From Pseudomonadota bacterium (GTDB lineage: Bacteria > Pseudomonadota > Alphaproteobacteria > Rhodospirillales > Magnetospirillaceae), in NCBI GenBank assembly GCA_021818185.1, contig JAKAFA010000005.1, forward strand, positions 1 through 33,440: a stretch of 33,440 nt of DNA. Direction: 5' to 3'. Position numbers and translations under genes: made by a program. Under the pieces are notes generated by a model. The model made no database searches. It saw nothing but the letters and a program-made list of their open reading frames with translations, and was not told where the DNA came from. This document shows positions 25,210 to 32,863 of this stretch, in pieces (position 1 is the stretch's first letter; each line of letters begins with the position of its first letter).

Positions 25210-26028
25210 ATGCGCACCTTCAAGGCCGCCGAATACGTGGCGGAGCATTTCAAGTGGACTGTCGAGGGCAAGGTTGCGACGCTGACGCTGAACCGGCCCG
25301 ACAAGAAGAACCCGCTGACCTTCGAATCCTATGGCGAACTGCGGGACCTGTTCCGCAATCTGGTCTACGCCAAGGACGTCAAGGCGGTGGTCATCACCGG
25401 CGAGGGCGGCAATTTCTGCTCGGGCGGAGACGTGCACGAGATCATCGGGCCGCTGACCAAGATGGAGATGCCCGGCCTGTTGGAGTTCACCCGGATGACC
25501 GGCGATGTGGTCAAGGCCATGCGCCAATGTCCGCAGCCGATCGTCGCCGCCATCGACGGCGTGTGTGCCGGCGCCGGGACCATGCTGGCCTCGGCCTCGG
25601 ACATCCGCCTGGGCACGGCGCGCAGCAAGGTGGCCTTCCTGTTCGTGCGGGTCGGGCTGGCCGGGGCGGACATGGGGGCCTGCACCCTGCTGCCGCGCAT
25701 CGTCGGGCTGGGCCGCGCCGCCGAACTGCTCTATACCGGCCGCGCCATGGGCGGCGAAGAGGCCGAACGCATGGGCTTCTACAATTCGCTGCACGCGCCC
25801 GAGGAGGTTCTGGCCAACGCCGCCAAGCTGGCCCACGGCCTGGCCGATGGTCCCTCCTTCGGCCACGCCATGACCAAGACCATGCTTTGGCAGGAATGGA
25901 GCGCGGGTCTGGGCGAGTGCATCGAGGCCGAGGCGCAGGCCCAGTCGATCTGCATGCAGACCAACGACTTCGAACGCGCCTATCACGCCTTCGCCGCCAA
26001 GCAGATGCCCAAATTCGAAGGCGACTGA
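25210..26028 (+). CDS. Crotonase-superfamily protein lacking both hydratase glutamates
   Basis: This 272-aa crotonase-fold protein keeps the CoA/oxyanion segments (FCSGGDVHE near 69, VCAGAG near 118), but where hydratases have the two catalytic glutamates it has Met125 (GAGTMLAS) and Val146/Arg147. An aspartate, Asp154 in GLAGADMGA, falls at the position of the acidic residue of dienoyl-CoA isomerase (LAADVG) and 4-chlorobenzoyl-CoA dehalogenase. It is therefore probably an isomerase, hydrolase or other crotonase chemistry, not a simple hydratase. I recall near relatives in 2-aminobenzoyl-CoA/salicylyl-CoA-type clusters, annotated only as enoyl-CoA hydratase family. AAAGGAAA precedes the ATG. 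It overlaps the next start by one base (TGATG). Confidence 0.85.
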   Translation: MRTFKAAEYVAEHFKWTVEGKVATLTLNRPDKKNPLTFESYGELRDLFRNLVYAKDVKAVVITGEGGNFCSGGDVHEIIGPLTKMEMPGLLEFTRMTGDVVKAMRQCPQPIVAAIDGVCAGAGTMLASASDIRLGTARSKVAFLFVRVGLAGADMGACTLLPRIVGLGRAAELLYTGRAMGGEEAERMGFYNSLHAPEEVLANAAKLAHGLADGPSFGHAMTKTMLWQEWSAGLGECIEAEAQAQSICMQTNDFERAYHAFAAKQMPKFEGD

Positions 26029-27215
26029 TGGCCGATTCCTCGTTCCTGGGCTGGCCGTTCTTCGACGCGACGCACCGCGCCTTCGCGGCGTCCGTCGAGG
26101 ACTGGGCGGCGGCAGCCCTGCCCACCGTTTGCCCCGAGGACGAGGCCCACGGTGAGCACATGGACCACACCGCCCGCCGGCTGGTCGGGGAGCTGGGCCG
26201 CGCCGGCCTGCTGGCCGCCTGCGTGCCCGCCGCCCATGGGGGGCGGGCCGCGGGCCTTGATGTCCGCGGCCTATGCCTGGGGCGCGAGATTCTGGCCCGC
26301 CACGCCGGCCTCGCCGATTTCGCCTTCGCCATGCAGGGCCTGGGCAGCGCCGCCATCACCCTGTTCGGCGACGACCGGCAACAGGCGCGCTATCTGCCGC
26401 GGGTGGGGCGGGGCGAGGCCATTGCCGCCTTCGCCCTGTCGGAGGCCGAGGCCGGGTCGGATGTGGGGGCGATGACCACCCGGGCGGTGGCCGACGGCGA
26501 CGGCTACGTCATCGACGGGGCCAAGACCTGGATCTCCAATGCCGGGCTGGCGGATTTCTATACCGTGTTCGCCCGGGTCGGCGAGGCGCCGGGGGCCAAG
26601 GGGCTGGCCGCCTTCGTGGTGGACGCCGACACCCCCGGGCTTACGGTGTCGGGCCGCATCGACGTGATCGCCCCGCATCCCCTGGGCTCGCTGGCCTTCG
26701 ACGGCTGCCGGGTGCCGGCCGCCAGCATGCTCGGCCGGCCGGGGGACGGCTTCAAGGTCGCCATGTCGGTGCTCGACGTCTTCCGCTCGACGGTGGGCGC
26801 GGCGGCGCTGGGCTTCGCCCGGCGCGCCCTGGACGAGGCGGTGGACCGCGCCGAACGGCGCCGGGCCTTCGGCAGCCGGCTGGCGGAGTTCCAACTGATA
26901 CAGGCCAAGATCGCCGAGATGGCGCTGGCCGTCGACGCCGCCGCCCTGCTGATCTACCGCGCCGCCTGGACCAAGGACGTGCTGGGCGGGCGGGTGACGC
27001 GGGAAGCCTCGATGGCCAAGCTGTTCGCCACCGAACAGGCGCAGGTGGTCATCGACCAGGCGGTGCAGATCTTCGGCGGGCTGGGGGTGGTCAGTGGCAT
27101 GGCGGTCGAGAAGCTCTACCGCGAAATCCGCGCCCTGCGCATCTATGAAGGCACCAGCGAGGTGCAGAAGCTGGTGATCGCCGCCAAGGTTCTGGACGGA
27201 TATCGCGGCAACTGA
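26028..27215 (+). CDS. Acyl-CoA dehydrogenase
   Basis: This FAD enzyme of 395 aa would introduce a double bond alpha-beta to a CoA thioester and pass electrons to ETF. Seen motifs are [17 protein letters not shown] (substrate/FAD region), [63 protein letters not shown]; Glu374 in YEGT is at the catalytic-base position of medium/short-chain enzymes. The start ATG at 26028 shares its A with the TGA of the preceding gene, so translation is coupled; the 748-aa ORF-track start is a shadow extension. Related family members include AliB-type cyclohexanecarboxyl-CoA dehydrogenases and AbmD; specificity cannot be decided. Confidence 0.9.
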   Translation: MADSSFLGWPFFDATHRAFAASVEDWAAAALPTVCPEDEAHGEHMDHTARRLVGELGRAGLLAACVPAAHGGRAAGLDVRGLCLGREILARHAGLADFAFAMQGLGSAAITLFGDDRQQARYLPRVGRGEAIAAFALSEAEAGSDVGAMTTRAVADGDGYVIDGAKTWISNAGLADFYTVFARVGEAPGAKGLAAFVVDADTPGLTVSGRIDVIAPHPLGSLAFDGCRVPAASMLGRPGDGFKVAMSVLDVFRSTVGAAALGFARRALDEAVDRAERRRAFGSRLAEFQLIQAKIAEMALAVDAAALLIYRAAWTKDVLGGRVTREASMAKLFATEQAQVVIDQAVQIFGGLGVVSGMAVEKLYREIRALRIYEGTSEVQKLVIAAKVLDGYRGN

Positions 27216-27229
27216 CCGGGGAGGGCGGC

Positions 27230-28054
27230 ATGGAGCACAGCGCTGCGGCAATGGCCGATTCCCGTCCCCTGGACGGCCCCCCCCTCGCCGGACGCCACGC
27301 CCTGGTCACCGGCGGCGGCAGCGGCATCGGTGCCGCCATCGCCCGGCATCTGCTGCGGCTGGGCGCCGCGGTCACCATCGCCGGGCGGCAGGCGGCACGG
27401 CTGGAGGCCGCTGCCGCCGACCTGGCGGCGAACGGCGGCGCGGCGGTCGGCTGGGTGGCGCTGGACGTCACCGATTCCGCCGCCATCCCCGCCGCCTTCG
27501 CCGCCGCCGCCCAACAGCGGGGGCCGGTCGCCATCCTGGTCAACAACGCCGGCATCGCCAAGGCGGCGCCCTTCGCCAAGACCGACCTCGCCCTGTGGGA
27601 CGACATCCTGCGCACCGACCTGACCGGCGCCTTCCTGTGCACCCAGGCGGCGCTGCCCGGCATGCTGACCGCCGGATGGGGGCGGATCGTCAACGTCGCC
27701 TCGACCGCCGGCCTGACCGGGCTGGCGTATTGCACCGCCTATTGCGCCGCCAAACACGGCCTGGTCGGCCTGACCCGGGCGCTGGCGCGGGAACTGGCGC
27801 GCACGGCGGTCACCGTCAACGCCGTCTGCCCCGGCTACACCGAAACCGGGATCGTGACGGCGGCGGTGGCCGACATCGTCGCCAAGACCGGCCGCAGCGC
27901 CGAACAGGCGCTGGCCGGCCTGGCGGCCCACAATCCCCAGGGCCGCCTGATCCAGCCGGCCGAAGTGGCCGATGCGGTCGCCTGGCTGTGCCTGCCGTCC
28001 GCCACGGCGATTACCGGCCAAAGCCTGGCCATCGCTGGCGGTGAAGTGATGTGA
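27230..28054 (+). CDS. SDR-family beta-ketoacyl/hydroxyacyl-CoA oxidoreductase
   Basis: This is a second, different short-chain dehydrogenase (274 aa). The cofactor loop is TGGGSGIG (27-34), with Arg53 after beta-2 (AGRQ), suggesting NADP(H), in contrast to the NAD-type SDR upstream. The catalytic residues are Ser158, Tyr171 and Lys175; the usual helix-4 Asn is Asp130 in the TDLTG motif, a departure from the canonical tetrad. The C-terminal TGRSAEQALAGLAAHNPQGRL resembles SDRs I remember from 2-aminobenzoyl-CoA-type clusters. The ATG at 27230 has GGGGAGG upstream. It is the last gene of the operon and is followed by a hairpin. Confidence 0.86.
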   Translation: MEHSAAAMADSRPLDGPPLAGRHALVTGGGSGIGAAIARHLLRLGAAVTIAGRQAARLEAAAADLAANGGAAVGWVALDVTDSAAIPAAFAAAAQQRGPVAILVNNAGIAKAAPFAKTDLALWDDILRTDLTGAFLCTQAALPGMLTAGWGRIVNVASTAGLTGLAYCTAYCAAKHGLVGLTRALARELARTAVTVNAVCPGYTETGIVTAAVADIVAKTGRSAEQALAGLAAHNPQGRLIQPAEVADAVAWLCLPSATAITGQSLAIAGGEVM

Positions 28055-28074
28055 GCCGGCACCTCGACCGGCTC
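28053..28074 (+). terminator. Hairpin after the catabolic operon
   Basis: GAGCCGG (28053-28059) and CCGGCTC (28068-28074) form a perfect 7-bp stem with an 8-nt loop immediately at the stop of the second SDR. The following bases TCTCCC are pyrimidine-rich but not a U run, so it is a possible but weak intrinsic terminator. Confidence 0.4.
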
Positions 28075-28120
28075 TCTCCCATACGCACCATTTCCCGACG
28101 CGCTGGACAGGGCGGCCCAA

Positions 28121-28142
28121 ATCGGCGACATTTGTCGCCGAT
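28121..28142. promoter_or_regulatory. 22-bp palindrome ahead of riboswitch
   Basis: ATCGGCGACA-TT-TGTCGCCGAT is a perfect inverted repeat with 10-bp arms. It lies directly before the cobalamin aptamer and overlaps a possible -10 (GACATT) spaced 17 nt from TGGACA at 28104-28109. It may be an operator giving a second layer of control over the permease. A terminator is less likely because the loop is tiny and no U tract follows. Confidence 0.5.
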
Positions 28143-28326
28143 GGGTTCCGCGCGGGCCAAGCCCGCTGGATGAAAAGGGAACACGGGAGGGACGACCCAG
28201 ACAGGGGCCCGATCCGTGGCTGCCCCCGCAACTGTGAGCGGCGAGTCCGCGTCCACCATGGCCACTGGGAAACCGGGAAGGCCGGGCGCCAGGGCATCGA
28301 CCCGCGAGCCAGGAGACCTGCCCGTC
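28143..28326 (+). ncRNA. Cobalamin (B12) riboswitch
   Basis: The leader has the recognisable core of the adenosylcobalamin riboswitch: TGAAAAGGGAACACGGG, then GCTGCCCCCGCAACTGTGA, then CCACTGGGAAACCGGGAAGGC, and the B12 box GCCAGGAGACCTGCC at 28308-28322. All are in the family order and spacing. The 97 nt between aptamer and start codon contain CTCCGC (28382-28387), which can pair with GCGGAG at the permease ribosome site (28413-28418 or 28418-28423), suggesting translational shut-off when cobalamin is bound. That mechanism is inferred; the aptamer call is strong. Confidence 0.93.
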
Positions 28327-28423
28327 ATGGCGTAATCGGCTGCGGCGGGCGGCGAGATCGGCTCACACTCCGAGCGTCTTCCTCCGCATCTCAAGTCCCG
28401 CACGGTGGGTGCGCGGAGCGGAG

Positions 28424-29479
28424 ATGACGTTCATGCAGGTAGAATTTTCCGGGGCTGCCGCGGGCGGCCTGCGCGTGAAAGTGGCGGGACTCGGCGCGGC
28501 ATTGATCGCGTTCAATGTTCTCGCCTGGGCCTGGGCGCTGGTCGCCTTCCGGGAATATCCCCTGCTGATGGGCTCGGCTCTGCTGGCCTACAGTTTCGGC
28601 CTGCGGCACGCGGTCGATGCCGATCATATCGCCGCCATCGACAACGTGACCCGCAAGCTGATGCAGGAGGGCAAGCGCCCGGTGGCCATGGGGCTGTTCT
28701 TCTCGCTGGGGCACTCGACCGTCGTCGTTCTGCTGTCGCTGCTGGTGGCGACCACGGCGTCGGCCTTCCAAGACCGTTTCGAGGGTATGAAGGCCATCGG
28801 CGGCCTGGTCGGCACCAGCGTTTCCGCCTTCTTCCTGTTCGCCATCGCCGCCGCCAACATGGTGATCCTGGCGGGCACCTGGCGGAGCTTCCAGGGCATC
28901 AGGGCCGGCCGGCCGCTGGCGGAGGAGGGCCTGGATATCCTGCTGGCCGGCGGCGGCATGATGGCCCGCCTGTTTCGCGGCCTGTTCCGCCTGATCGGGC
29001 GCTCCTGGCATATGTACGGCCTGGGGCTTCTGTTCGGCCTGGGCTTCGAGACCGCGACCGAAGTGGGCCTTCTCGGCGTTTCGGCGGCGGGCGCGTCGAA
29101 CGGCCTGTCGCCCTGGTCGATCATGGTTTTCCCGGCGCTGTTTTCGGCTGGAATGGCGCTGGTGGATACCGCCGACGGCGTGCTGATGCTGGGGGCCTAT
29201 GGCTGGGCTTTCGTCAAGCCGGTGCGCAAGCTCTATTACAACCTGACCATCACCGCGCTGTCGGTGCTGGTCGCGGTGGGGGTCGGCGGCATCGAAACCC
29301 TGGGCCTGGTCGGCGCCCAGTTCAAGCTGAACGGCGTTTTCTGGCAGGCGGTCGGCGCCCTCAACGACAATTTCGGCCTTCTCGGCTATGGCATCGTCGG
29401 GCTGTTCGCCGTGGGCTGGGCGGTCTCCCTGCTGATCTACAAGATCAAGCGCTATGACGAGATCGAAGCGGCCGCCTGA
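28424..29479 (+). CDS. NiCoT-family cobalt/nickel permease
   Basis: This is an inner-membrane secondary transporter of 351 aa with about eight hydrophobic segments. The family signature RHAVDADHIAAIDN (HX4DH metal site in the second helix) and LGFETATEV are both visible, together with FSLGHSTVV. NiCoT proteins carry Co2+ and/or Ni2+; the cobalamin riboswitch just upstream argues that cobalt for B12 synthesis is the physiological cargo. I chose the ATG at 28424, which has GGAG upstream, over the track's GTG at 28409, which would overlap the ribosome site. It is convergent with the 3-hydroxyacyl-CoA dehydrogenase gene, with only 14 nt between the stops and no obvious bidirectional terminator. 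Confidence 0.93.
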   Translation: MTFMQVEFSGAAAGGLRVKVAGLGAALIAFNVLAWAWALVAFREYPLLMGSALLAYSFGLRHAVDADHIAAIDNVTRKLMQEGKRPVAMGLFFSLGHSTVVVLLSLLVATTASAFQDRFEGMKAIGGLVGTSVSAFFLFAIAAANMVILAGTWRSFQGIRAGRPLAEEGLDILLAGGGMMARLFRGLFRLIGRSWHMYGLGLLFGLGFETATEVGLLGVSAAGASNGLSPWSIMVFPALFSAGMALVDTADGVLMLGAYGWAFVKPVRKLYYNLTITALSVLVAVGVGGIETLGLVGAQFKLNGVFWQAVGALNDNFGLLGYGIVGLFAVGWAVSLLIYKIKRYDEIEAAA

Positions 29480-29493
29480 CCGTTTCCGCCCGT

Positions 29494-31035
29494 CTACGGC
29501 TGGCCCTCGGGGGTCAGCAGCGATACTCCCAGTTGGGCGCGGCGGCGCAGCCAGGGGCTGGGCCGCCAGCGCGGCTCGCCGGTCAGGGCGTAGAGCGTGG
29601 TCAGCACCTCCAGCACCCGCCCCGGCCCCAGCCAGTCGCCCCATTCCAGGGGGCCGCGCGGATAGCCCAGTCCGCGGGTCACCGCGGCGTCGATGTCGGT
29701 AGGGGCGGCGACGCGCTGCTGGGCGATGTCGCAGGCGACGTTGACGATCATCGCCAGCACCCGCTGGCTGACGAAGCCGGGACTGTCGGCGATCACGCTG
29801 ACCGGCGTGCCATCGCAGCCCAATGCCCGCCGGGCGGCGGCCCGCATGTCCGGCCGGGTCACCGGCGTCGCCATCGCCACGCGGCGGCGGTCAAGCTCCA
29901 GCAGCGGATCGACGGCCAGGGTCCGCTCGGGGTCGAGCCGCTCGGCTAGGGCGGCGGCGGTGGCGTCGGCCCCCAGGGGAAGCACCAGGCACAGGCTGCC
30001 GCGCCCCGGCCGGGGGCCGGTTTCCACCTCGACGCCGGCGGCGGCCAGGATGGCGGCAAGCCGGAGGGACTGCGCGCCGCCGGCCCGGCTGATCCAGACC
30101 GGCCGGGCCGGGGAGTCCGGTGCCGGCGGTTCAGTCGGCGGTTCGGGGGGGCGCACGATCCGGCCGTCGTGGTATTCGTAGAATCCCCGCCCGGTCTTGC
30201 GCCCCAGCAGCCCGGCCGCCACCCGGGGGGCGACCAGATGCGAGGGGCGGAAGCGCGGCTCGGCGAAGAACTGGTCGAACAGCGAGCCCATCACCGCCGC
30301 CGAAACGTCCAGCCCGACCAGATCGAACAGTTCGAACGGCCCCATGCGGAAGCCGGCCTGCTCGGTCAGGATGCGGTCGATCTCGGCCGGGGCGGCGACG
30401 CCCTCGGCGGCGATGCGCAACGCCTCCGGCCCGAAGCCGCGGCCGGCATGGTTGACCACGAAGCCCGGCGTGTCGGCCACACTCACCGGCAGATGGCCGA
30501 AGCGGTCGGCCAGATCGCGCAGGAACGCCACCGTCGCGGGCGCGGTGCGGCAGCCGGCTACCACCTCGACCAGGCGCATCAGCGGCACCGGATTGAAGAA
30601 ATGGAACCCCGCCACCCGGTCGGGATGCCGCGTCGCCGCCGCCACCGCCGAGACCGACAGGGACGAGGTGTTGGTCGCCAGCACGCAGGAGGCGGGCACC
30701 GCCTCCTCCAGGCGGGCGAACAGCCGCCGCTTGGCTTCCAGGTCCTCGGCGATGGCTTCGACCACCACGGCGCAGCCGGCGAAGGCGGAACCCGGCTCGG
30801 TCGCCAGATGCAGCCGGCCGGCCGCCTGTTCCGCCGCCTGCGGGGTCATCCGGCCCTTGGCCGCCAGCCGCCCGAAAGTCTCGGCCAGCCCGTCGCGCGC
30901 CGCGTCGGCGGCCTCGGGCCGGGCGTCGGTCAGCACCACCCGGCAGCCGGCGGCCAACGCCACCTGGGCGATGCCGCGGCCCATGGTGCCGGCACCCACC
31001 ACCCCCACCGTCAAATCCGGCACGGCAGCGTCCAT
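29494..31035 (-). CDS. 3-hydroxyacyl-CoA dehydrogenase, PaaH/PaaC type
   Basis: This is a 513-aa NAD-dependent dehydrogenase acting on (S)-3-hydroxyacyl-CoA. The Rossmann loop is GVVGAGTMGRGIAQ (about 11-24), followed by VEAIAEDLEAKRRLF, the catalytic-His region GFHFFNPVPLMRLVEVV and the first C-terminal domain (DTPGFVVNHAGRGF). After a Pro-rich linker (PPEPPTEPPAPDSP near residue 295) comes a divergent region and a second C-terminal-like domain (DSPGFVSQRVLAMIVN). This two-copy layout and length are as in PaaH of phenylacetate degradation. The start at 31035 lies 2 nt after the hydratase stop, so the genes are co-transcribed; the 784-aa track ORF is a shadow extension. The product would be a beta-ketoacyl-CoA needing a thiolase, absent here. 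Confidence 0.92.
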   Translation of the reverse strand: MDAAVPDLTVGVVGAGTMGRGIAQVALAAGCRVVLTDARPEAADAARDGLAETFGRLAAKGRMTPQAAEQAAGRLHLATEPGSAFAGCAVVVEAIAEDLEAKRRLFARLEEAVPASCVLATNTSSLSVSAVAAATRHPDRVAGFHFFNPVPLMRLVEVVAGCRTAPATVAFLRDLADRFGHLPVSVADTPGFVVNHAGRGFGPEALRIAAEGVAAPAEIDRILTEQAGFRMGPFELFDLVGLDVSAAVMGSLFDQFFAEPRFRPSHLVAPRVAAGLLGRKTGRGFYEYHDGRIVRPPEPPTEPPAPDSPARPVWISRAGGAQSLRLAAILAAAGVEVETGPRPGRGSLCLVLPLGADATAAALAERLDPERTLAVDPLLELDRRRVAMATPVTRPDMRAAARRALGCDGTPVSVIADSPGFVSQRVLAMIVNVACDIAQQRVAAPTDIDAAVTRGLGYPRGPLEWGDWLGPGRVLEVLTTLYALTGEPRWRPSPWLRRRAQLGVSLLTPEGQP

Positions 31036-31037
31036 GT

Positions 31038-31808
31038 TCAGCGTCCCTCGTAGCTGGGCCGGCGGCGCTCGACGAAGGCCCGCATGCCCTCCTTCTGGTC
31101 GCGGGTGTCGAACAGCAGTTGGAACGCCTTGCGTTCCAGCATCAGGGCGGTATCCAGCGGGGCGTCCATGCCGGCCAGCATCACCTCCTTGATCTGCTGC
31201 ACCGCCAGGGGCGGCATGGCGGCGATGGTGGCGGCCAGGTCCAGGGCGGCCGGCAGGACGTCGGCGTCGGGGACCACCTGGCTGACCAGCCCCATGGCCT
31301 CCGCGGTGCGCGCATCGACCGGCCGGCCGGTCAGCAGCATCAGCATCGCCTTGTACTTGCCGACCGCGCGGGCCAGCCGCTGCGTGCCGCCCGCCCCCGG
31401 CATGATGCCGACCCGCACCTCGGGCTGGCCGAACTGCGCCGATTCGCCGGCGACGATGATGTCGGCATGCATGGCCAACTCGCAGCCGCCGCCGAGGGCT
31501 AGGCCCGCCACCGCCGCGATGACCGGCTTGGGGCATTGGGCGATGGCCCGCCACAGCAGATGGGTCCGGCGCAGCATCATCTCGGCGGCGCCGGCCTCGG
31601 CCATCTCCTTGATGTCGGCTCCGGCGGCGAAGGCCTCGGGATCGCCGGCCAACACGATGACGCGCACCGCCTCCGCGGCGGCGAGGGCCAGGAAGTGCTC
31701 GGCCAGGGCGGTCCGCACGGCGGTGTTGAGGGCGTTCCTGGCCTCCGGCCGGTTGATCCGGACAACGGCGACGGCGTCGCCGCGATGCTCGACCACCACT
31801 TCGCCCAT
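31038..31808 (-). CDS. Enoyl-CoA hydratase, PaaF-like
   Basis: This is a 256-aa crotonase with both catalytic glutamates, Glu110 in GGGCELAMHADI and Glu130 in GQPEVRVGIMPGAGGTQ, and oxyanion loop FAAGADIKEM, so a genuine trans-2-enoyl-CoA hydratase is expected. Together with the downstream dehydrogenase it makes the second and third beta-oxidation reactions. The ATG at 31808 has AGGAGG about 8 nt upstream. It is first in a two-gene operon behind operator 5, 26 nt before the start codon. Confidence 0.92.
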   Translation of the reverse strand: MGEVVVEHRGDAVAVVRINRPEARNALNTAVRTALAEHFLALAAAEAVRVIVLAGDPEAFAAGADIKEMAEAGAAEMMLRRTHLLWRAIAQCPKPVIAAVAGLALGGGCELAMHADIIVAGESAQFGQPEVRVGIMPGAGGTQRLARAVGKYKAMLMLLTGRPVDARTAEAMGLVSQVVPDADVLPAALDLAATIAAMPPLAVQQIKEVMLAGMDAPLDTALMLERKAFQLLFDTRDQKEGMRAFVERRRPSYEGR

Positions 31809-31833
31809 TGCCGCGCCTCCTGTCGCCGTCTGG

Positions 31834-31851
31834 TGAATGATTGGTCATTCA
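31834..31851 (-). promoter_or_regulatory. TetR-type operator 5, hydratase/dehydrogenase operon
   Basis: TGAATGA-TTGG-TCATTCA is a perfect 7-bp inverted repeat with a 4-nt centre. On the minus strand TTGACG (31865-31860) lies 8 nt upstream, and CAATCA inside the operator is 16 nt from it as a possible -10. It is about 10 kb from the tetR gene, extending the regulon past the permease. Confidence 0.75.
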
Positions 31852-31929
31852 TTCGGCGGCGTCAACCGGCTTTTCGCGGCACCGCCGTGCCGTTCGGCCG
31901 GGGTCCTTGGCCGGAGGCGCGGCGGGCGG

Positions 31930-32676
31930 TCAGCCCTTGGCCGCAGGGGTGGGGATCAGGGCGAGCAAGTCGTTGAAGGTATCCGGCAACTGGCCGCCGT
32001 CCTTCAGTTCCATGGCGACGTCCAGGATATGGACGGCTTCCCACCGCGACGGGAAGCCGCCCATGATCTGGGCGATGCCGATGATCTCCAGGATCTCCGC
32101 CGGGCTTACATTGGTTCGGGTCAGAAGCTCCAGCGTATGAAGGCGGACCAACCGGCGTTTCCGCACCACAAGGCTCATCAGCAGGGCGACGAGATTGTAG
32201 AATTTCAGGTTGGCTTCGAGGTCGCTGCTCAGGCGGGGCCAGGATTCGAACCGTCTCCAATACTTGGTGTAGGTGTCGAACAGGAGATAGGTGTCATCGT
32301 CGGCCTGGGCGAGAACGTACAGGGCGATGGCCTTGACCGCGTCGATGACGGATTCCGGCGCTTTGGCCAGGACCGCGCCTTCGATATGGGTCAGCGCGCA
32401 GACCTCGCAATTGTCGACGATGGCCGCGCTGTAGATGAGGATTTCGCTGATATAGCGCTCGTGGGAGAAGACGCCGCGGGAGACCAGAAGACGGGCGAGG
32501 TCGAGGAGGGCGTCGCCCATTTCGACGCCCTTGCGGGCCAGCTTGGCCTCCGGCCCGTCGGTTTCGGCGCCGGCTTCGACGTATTCCTGCATCGCGGTGA
32601 TCAACGCGTTGGCGTTCTTGGCGATGCTGTGGGCATCGCGGATGTCCAGCCGTCCATACGGGAAGTCATGGGTCAT
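31930..32676 (-). CDS. AhpD-like / carboxymuconolactone decarboxylase-fold protein
   Basis: This helical protein of 248 aa has the AhpD-type redox signature: Glu79, then Cys90-x-x-Cys93 and His97 in NCEVCALTHIEG. AhpD members use this CxxC...H set for peroxidase-type chemistry, while other family members are decarboxylases. The C-terminal half (LTRTNVSPAEILEIIGIAQ and following) looks like a second, cysteine-free copy of the helical unit. I start at ATG 32676 with GGAGAGG upstream; the track start is a GTG 13 codons earlier. No signal peptide. It lies downstream of a Crp/Fnr regulator on the same strand. A role in oxidative or anaerobic stress is plausible, not shown. Confidence 0.75.
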   Translation of the reverse strand: MTHDFPYGRLDIRDAHSIAKNANALITAMQEYVEAGAETDGPEAKLARKGVEMGDALLDLARLLVSRGVFSHERYISEILIYSAAIVDNCEVCALTHIEGAVLAKAPESVIDAVKAIALYVLAQADDDTYLLFDTYTKYWRRFESWPRLSSDLEANLKFYNLVALLMSLVVRKRRLVRLHTLELLTRTNVSPAEILEIIGIAQIMGGFPSRWEAVHILDVAMELKDGGQLPDTFNDLLALIPTPAAKG

Positions 32677-32863
32677 GAAGCGCCTCTCCGGGGCCTGTCG
32701 CCGCAATTCCGGCACGGTGTCAGCCCTCGGACATTAGCGCAACCTAAAATTCTGTTACCGGATGTTCCGGGCCGCGATCGCCCCCCTGGCGCCGGCGTGA
32801 GCGGCCCCGCAAGGGGCGCGACACGCAGAATCTAGAGGCGGTTCCGCCTGAGCGGAAACGACG
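32677..32863. repeat. Intergenic region with REP-like palindromic element
   Basis: Just after the regulator gene, TTCCGC-CTGA-GCGGAA (32842-32857) sits inside TCTAG...CTAGA (32831-32868), resembling in style the dispersed CTAGAG-CGGTTCCG palindromes I associate with alphaproteobacterial genomes. A second stem, GCCCC-GCAA-GGGGC (32804-32817), has a GNRA-type loop. The segment 32733-32757 (containing TAAAATTCTGTTA) is the only A+T-rich part and is the probable promoter area for the AhpD-like gene. CCGGA-TGT-TCCGG (32758-32770) is a small palindrome beside it. Confidence 0.45.

Noticed and set aside
25210-26028. Assignment as BadI (2-ketocyclohexanecarboxyl-CoA hydrolase)
   Set aside because: The BadI/MenB-type DPGYG/DGGYG signature is absent; the protein has ADMGA with different spacing.
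24969-27215. 748-aa plus ORF suggesting a fusion ahead of the acyl-CoA dehydrogenase
   Set aside because: The N-terminal 353 residues are a shadow of the SDR and crotonase genes; the true start is ATG 26028.
29494-31848. 784-aa minus ORF suggesting a FadB-like hydratase-dehydrogenase fusion
   Set aside because: The extra N-terminus is an out-of-frame reading of the separate hydratase gene; the dehydrogenase starts at 31035.
31876-31892. CGGCAC/GTGCCG hairpin as terminator of the AhpD-like gene
   Set aside because: On the minus strand it is followed by an A tract, not a U tract; no support for termination in that direction.
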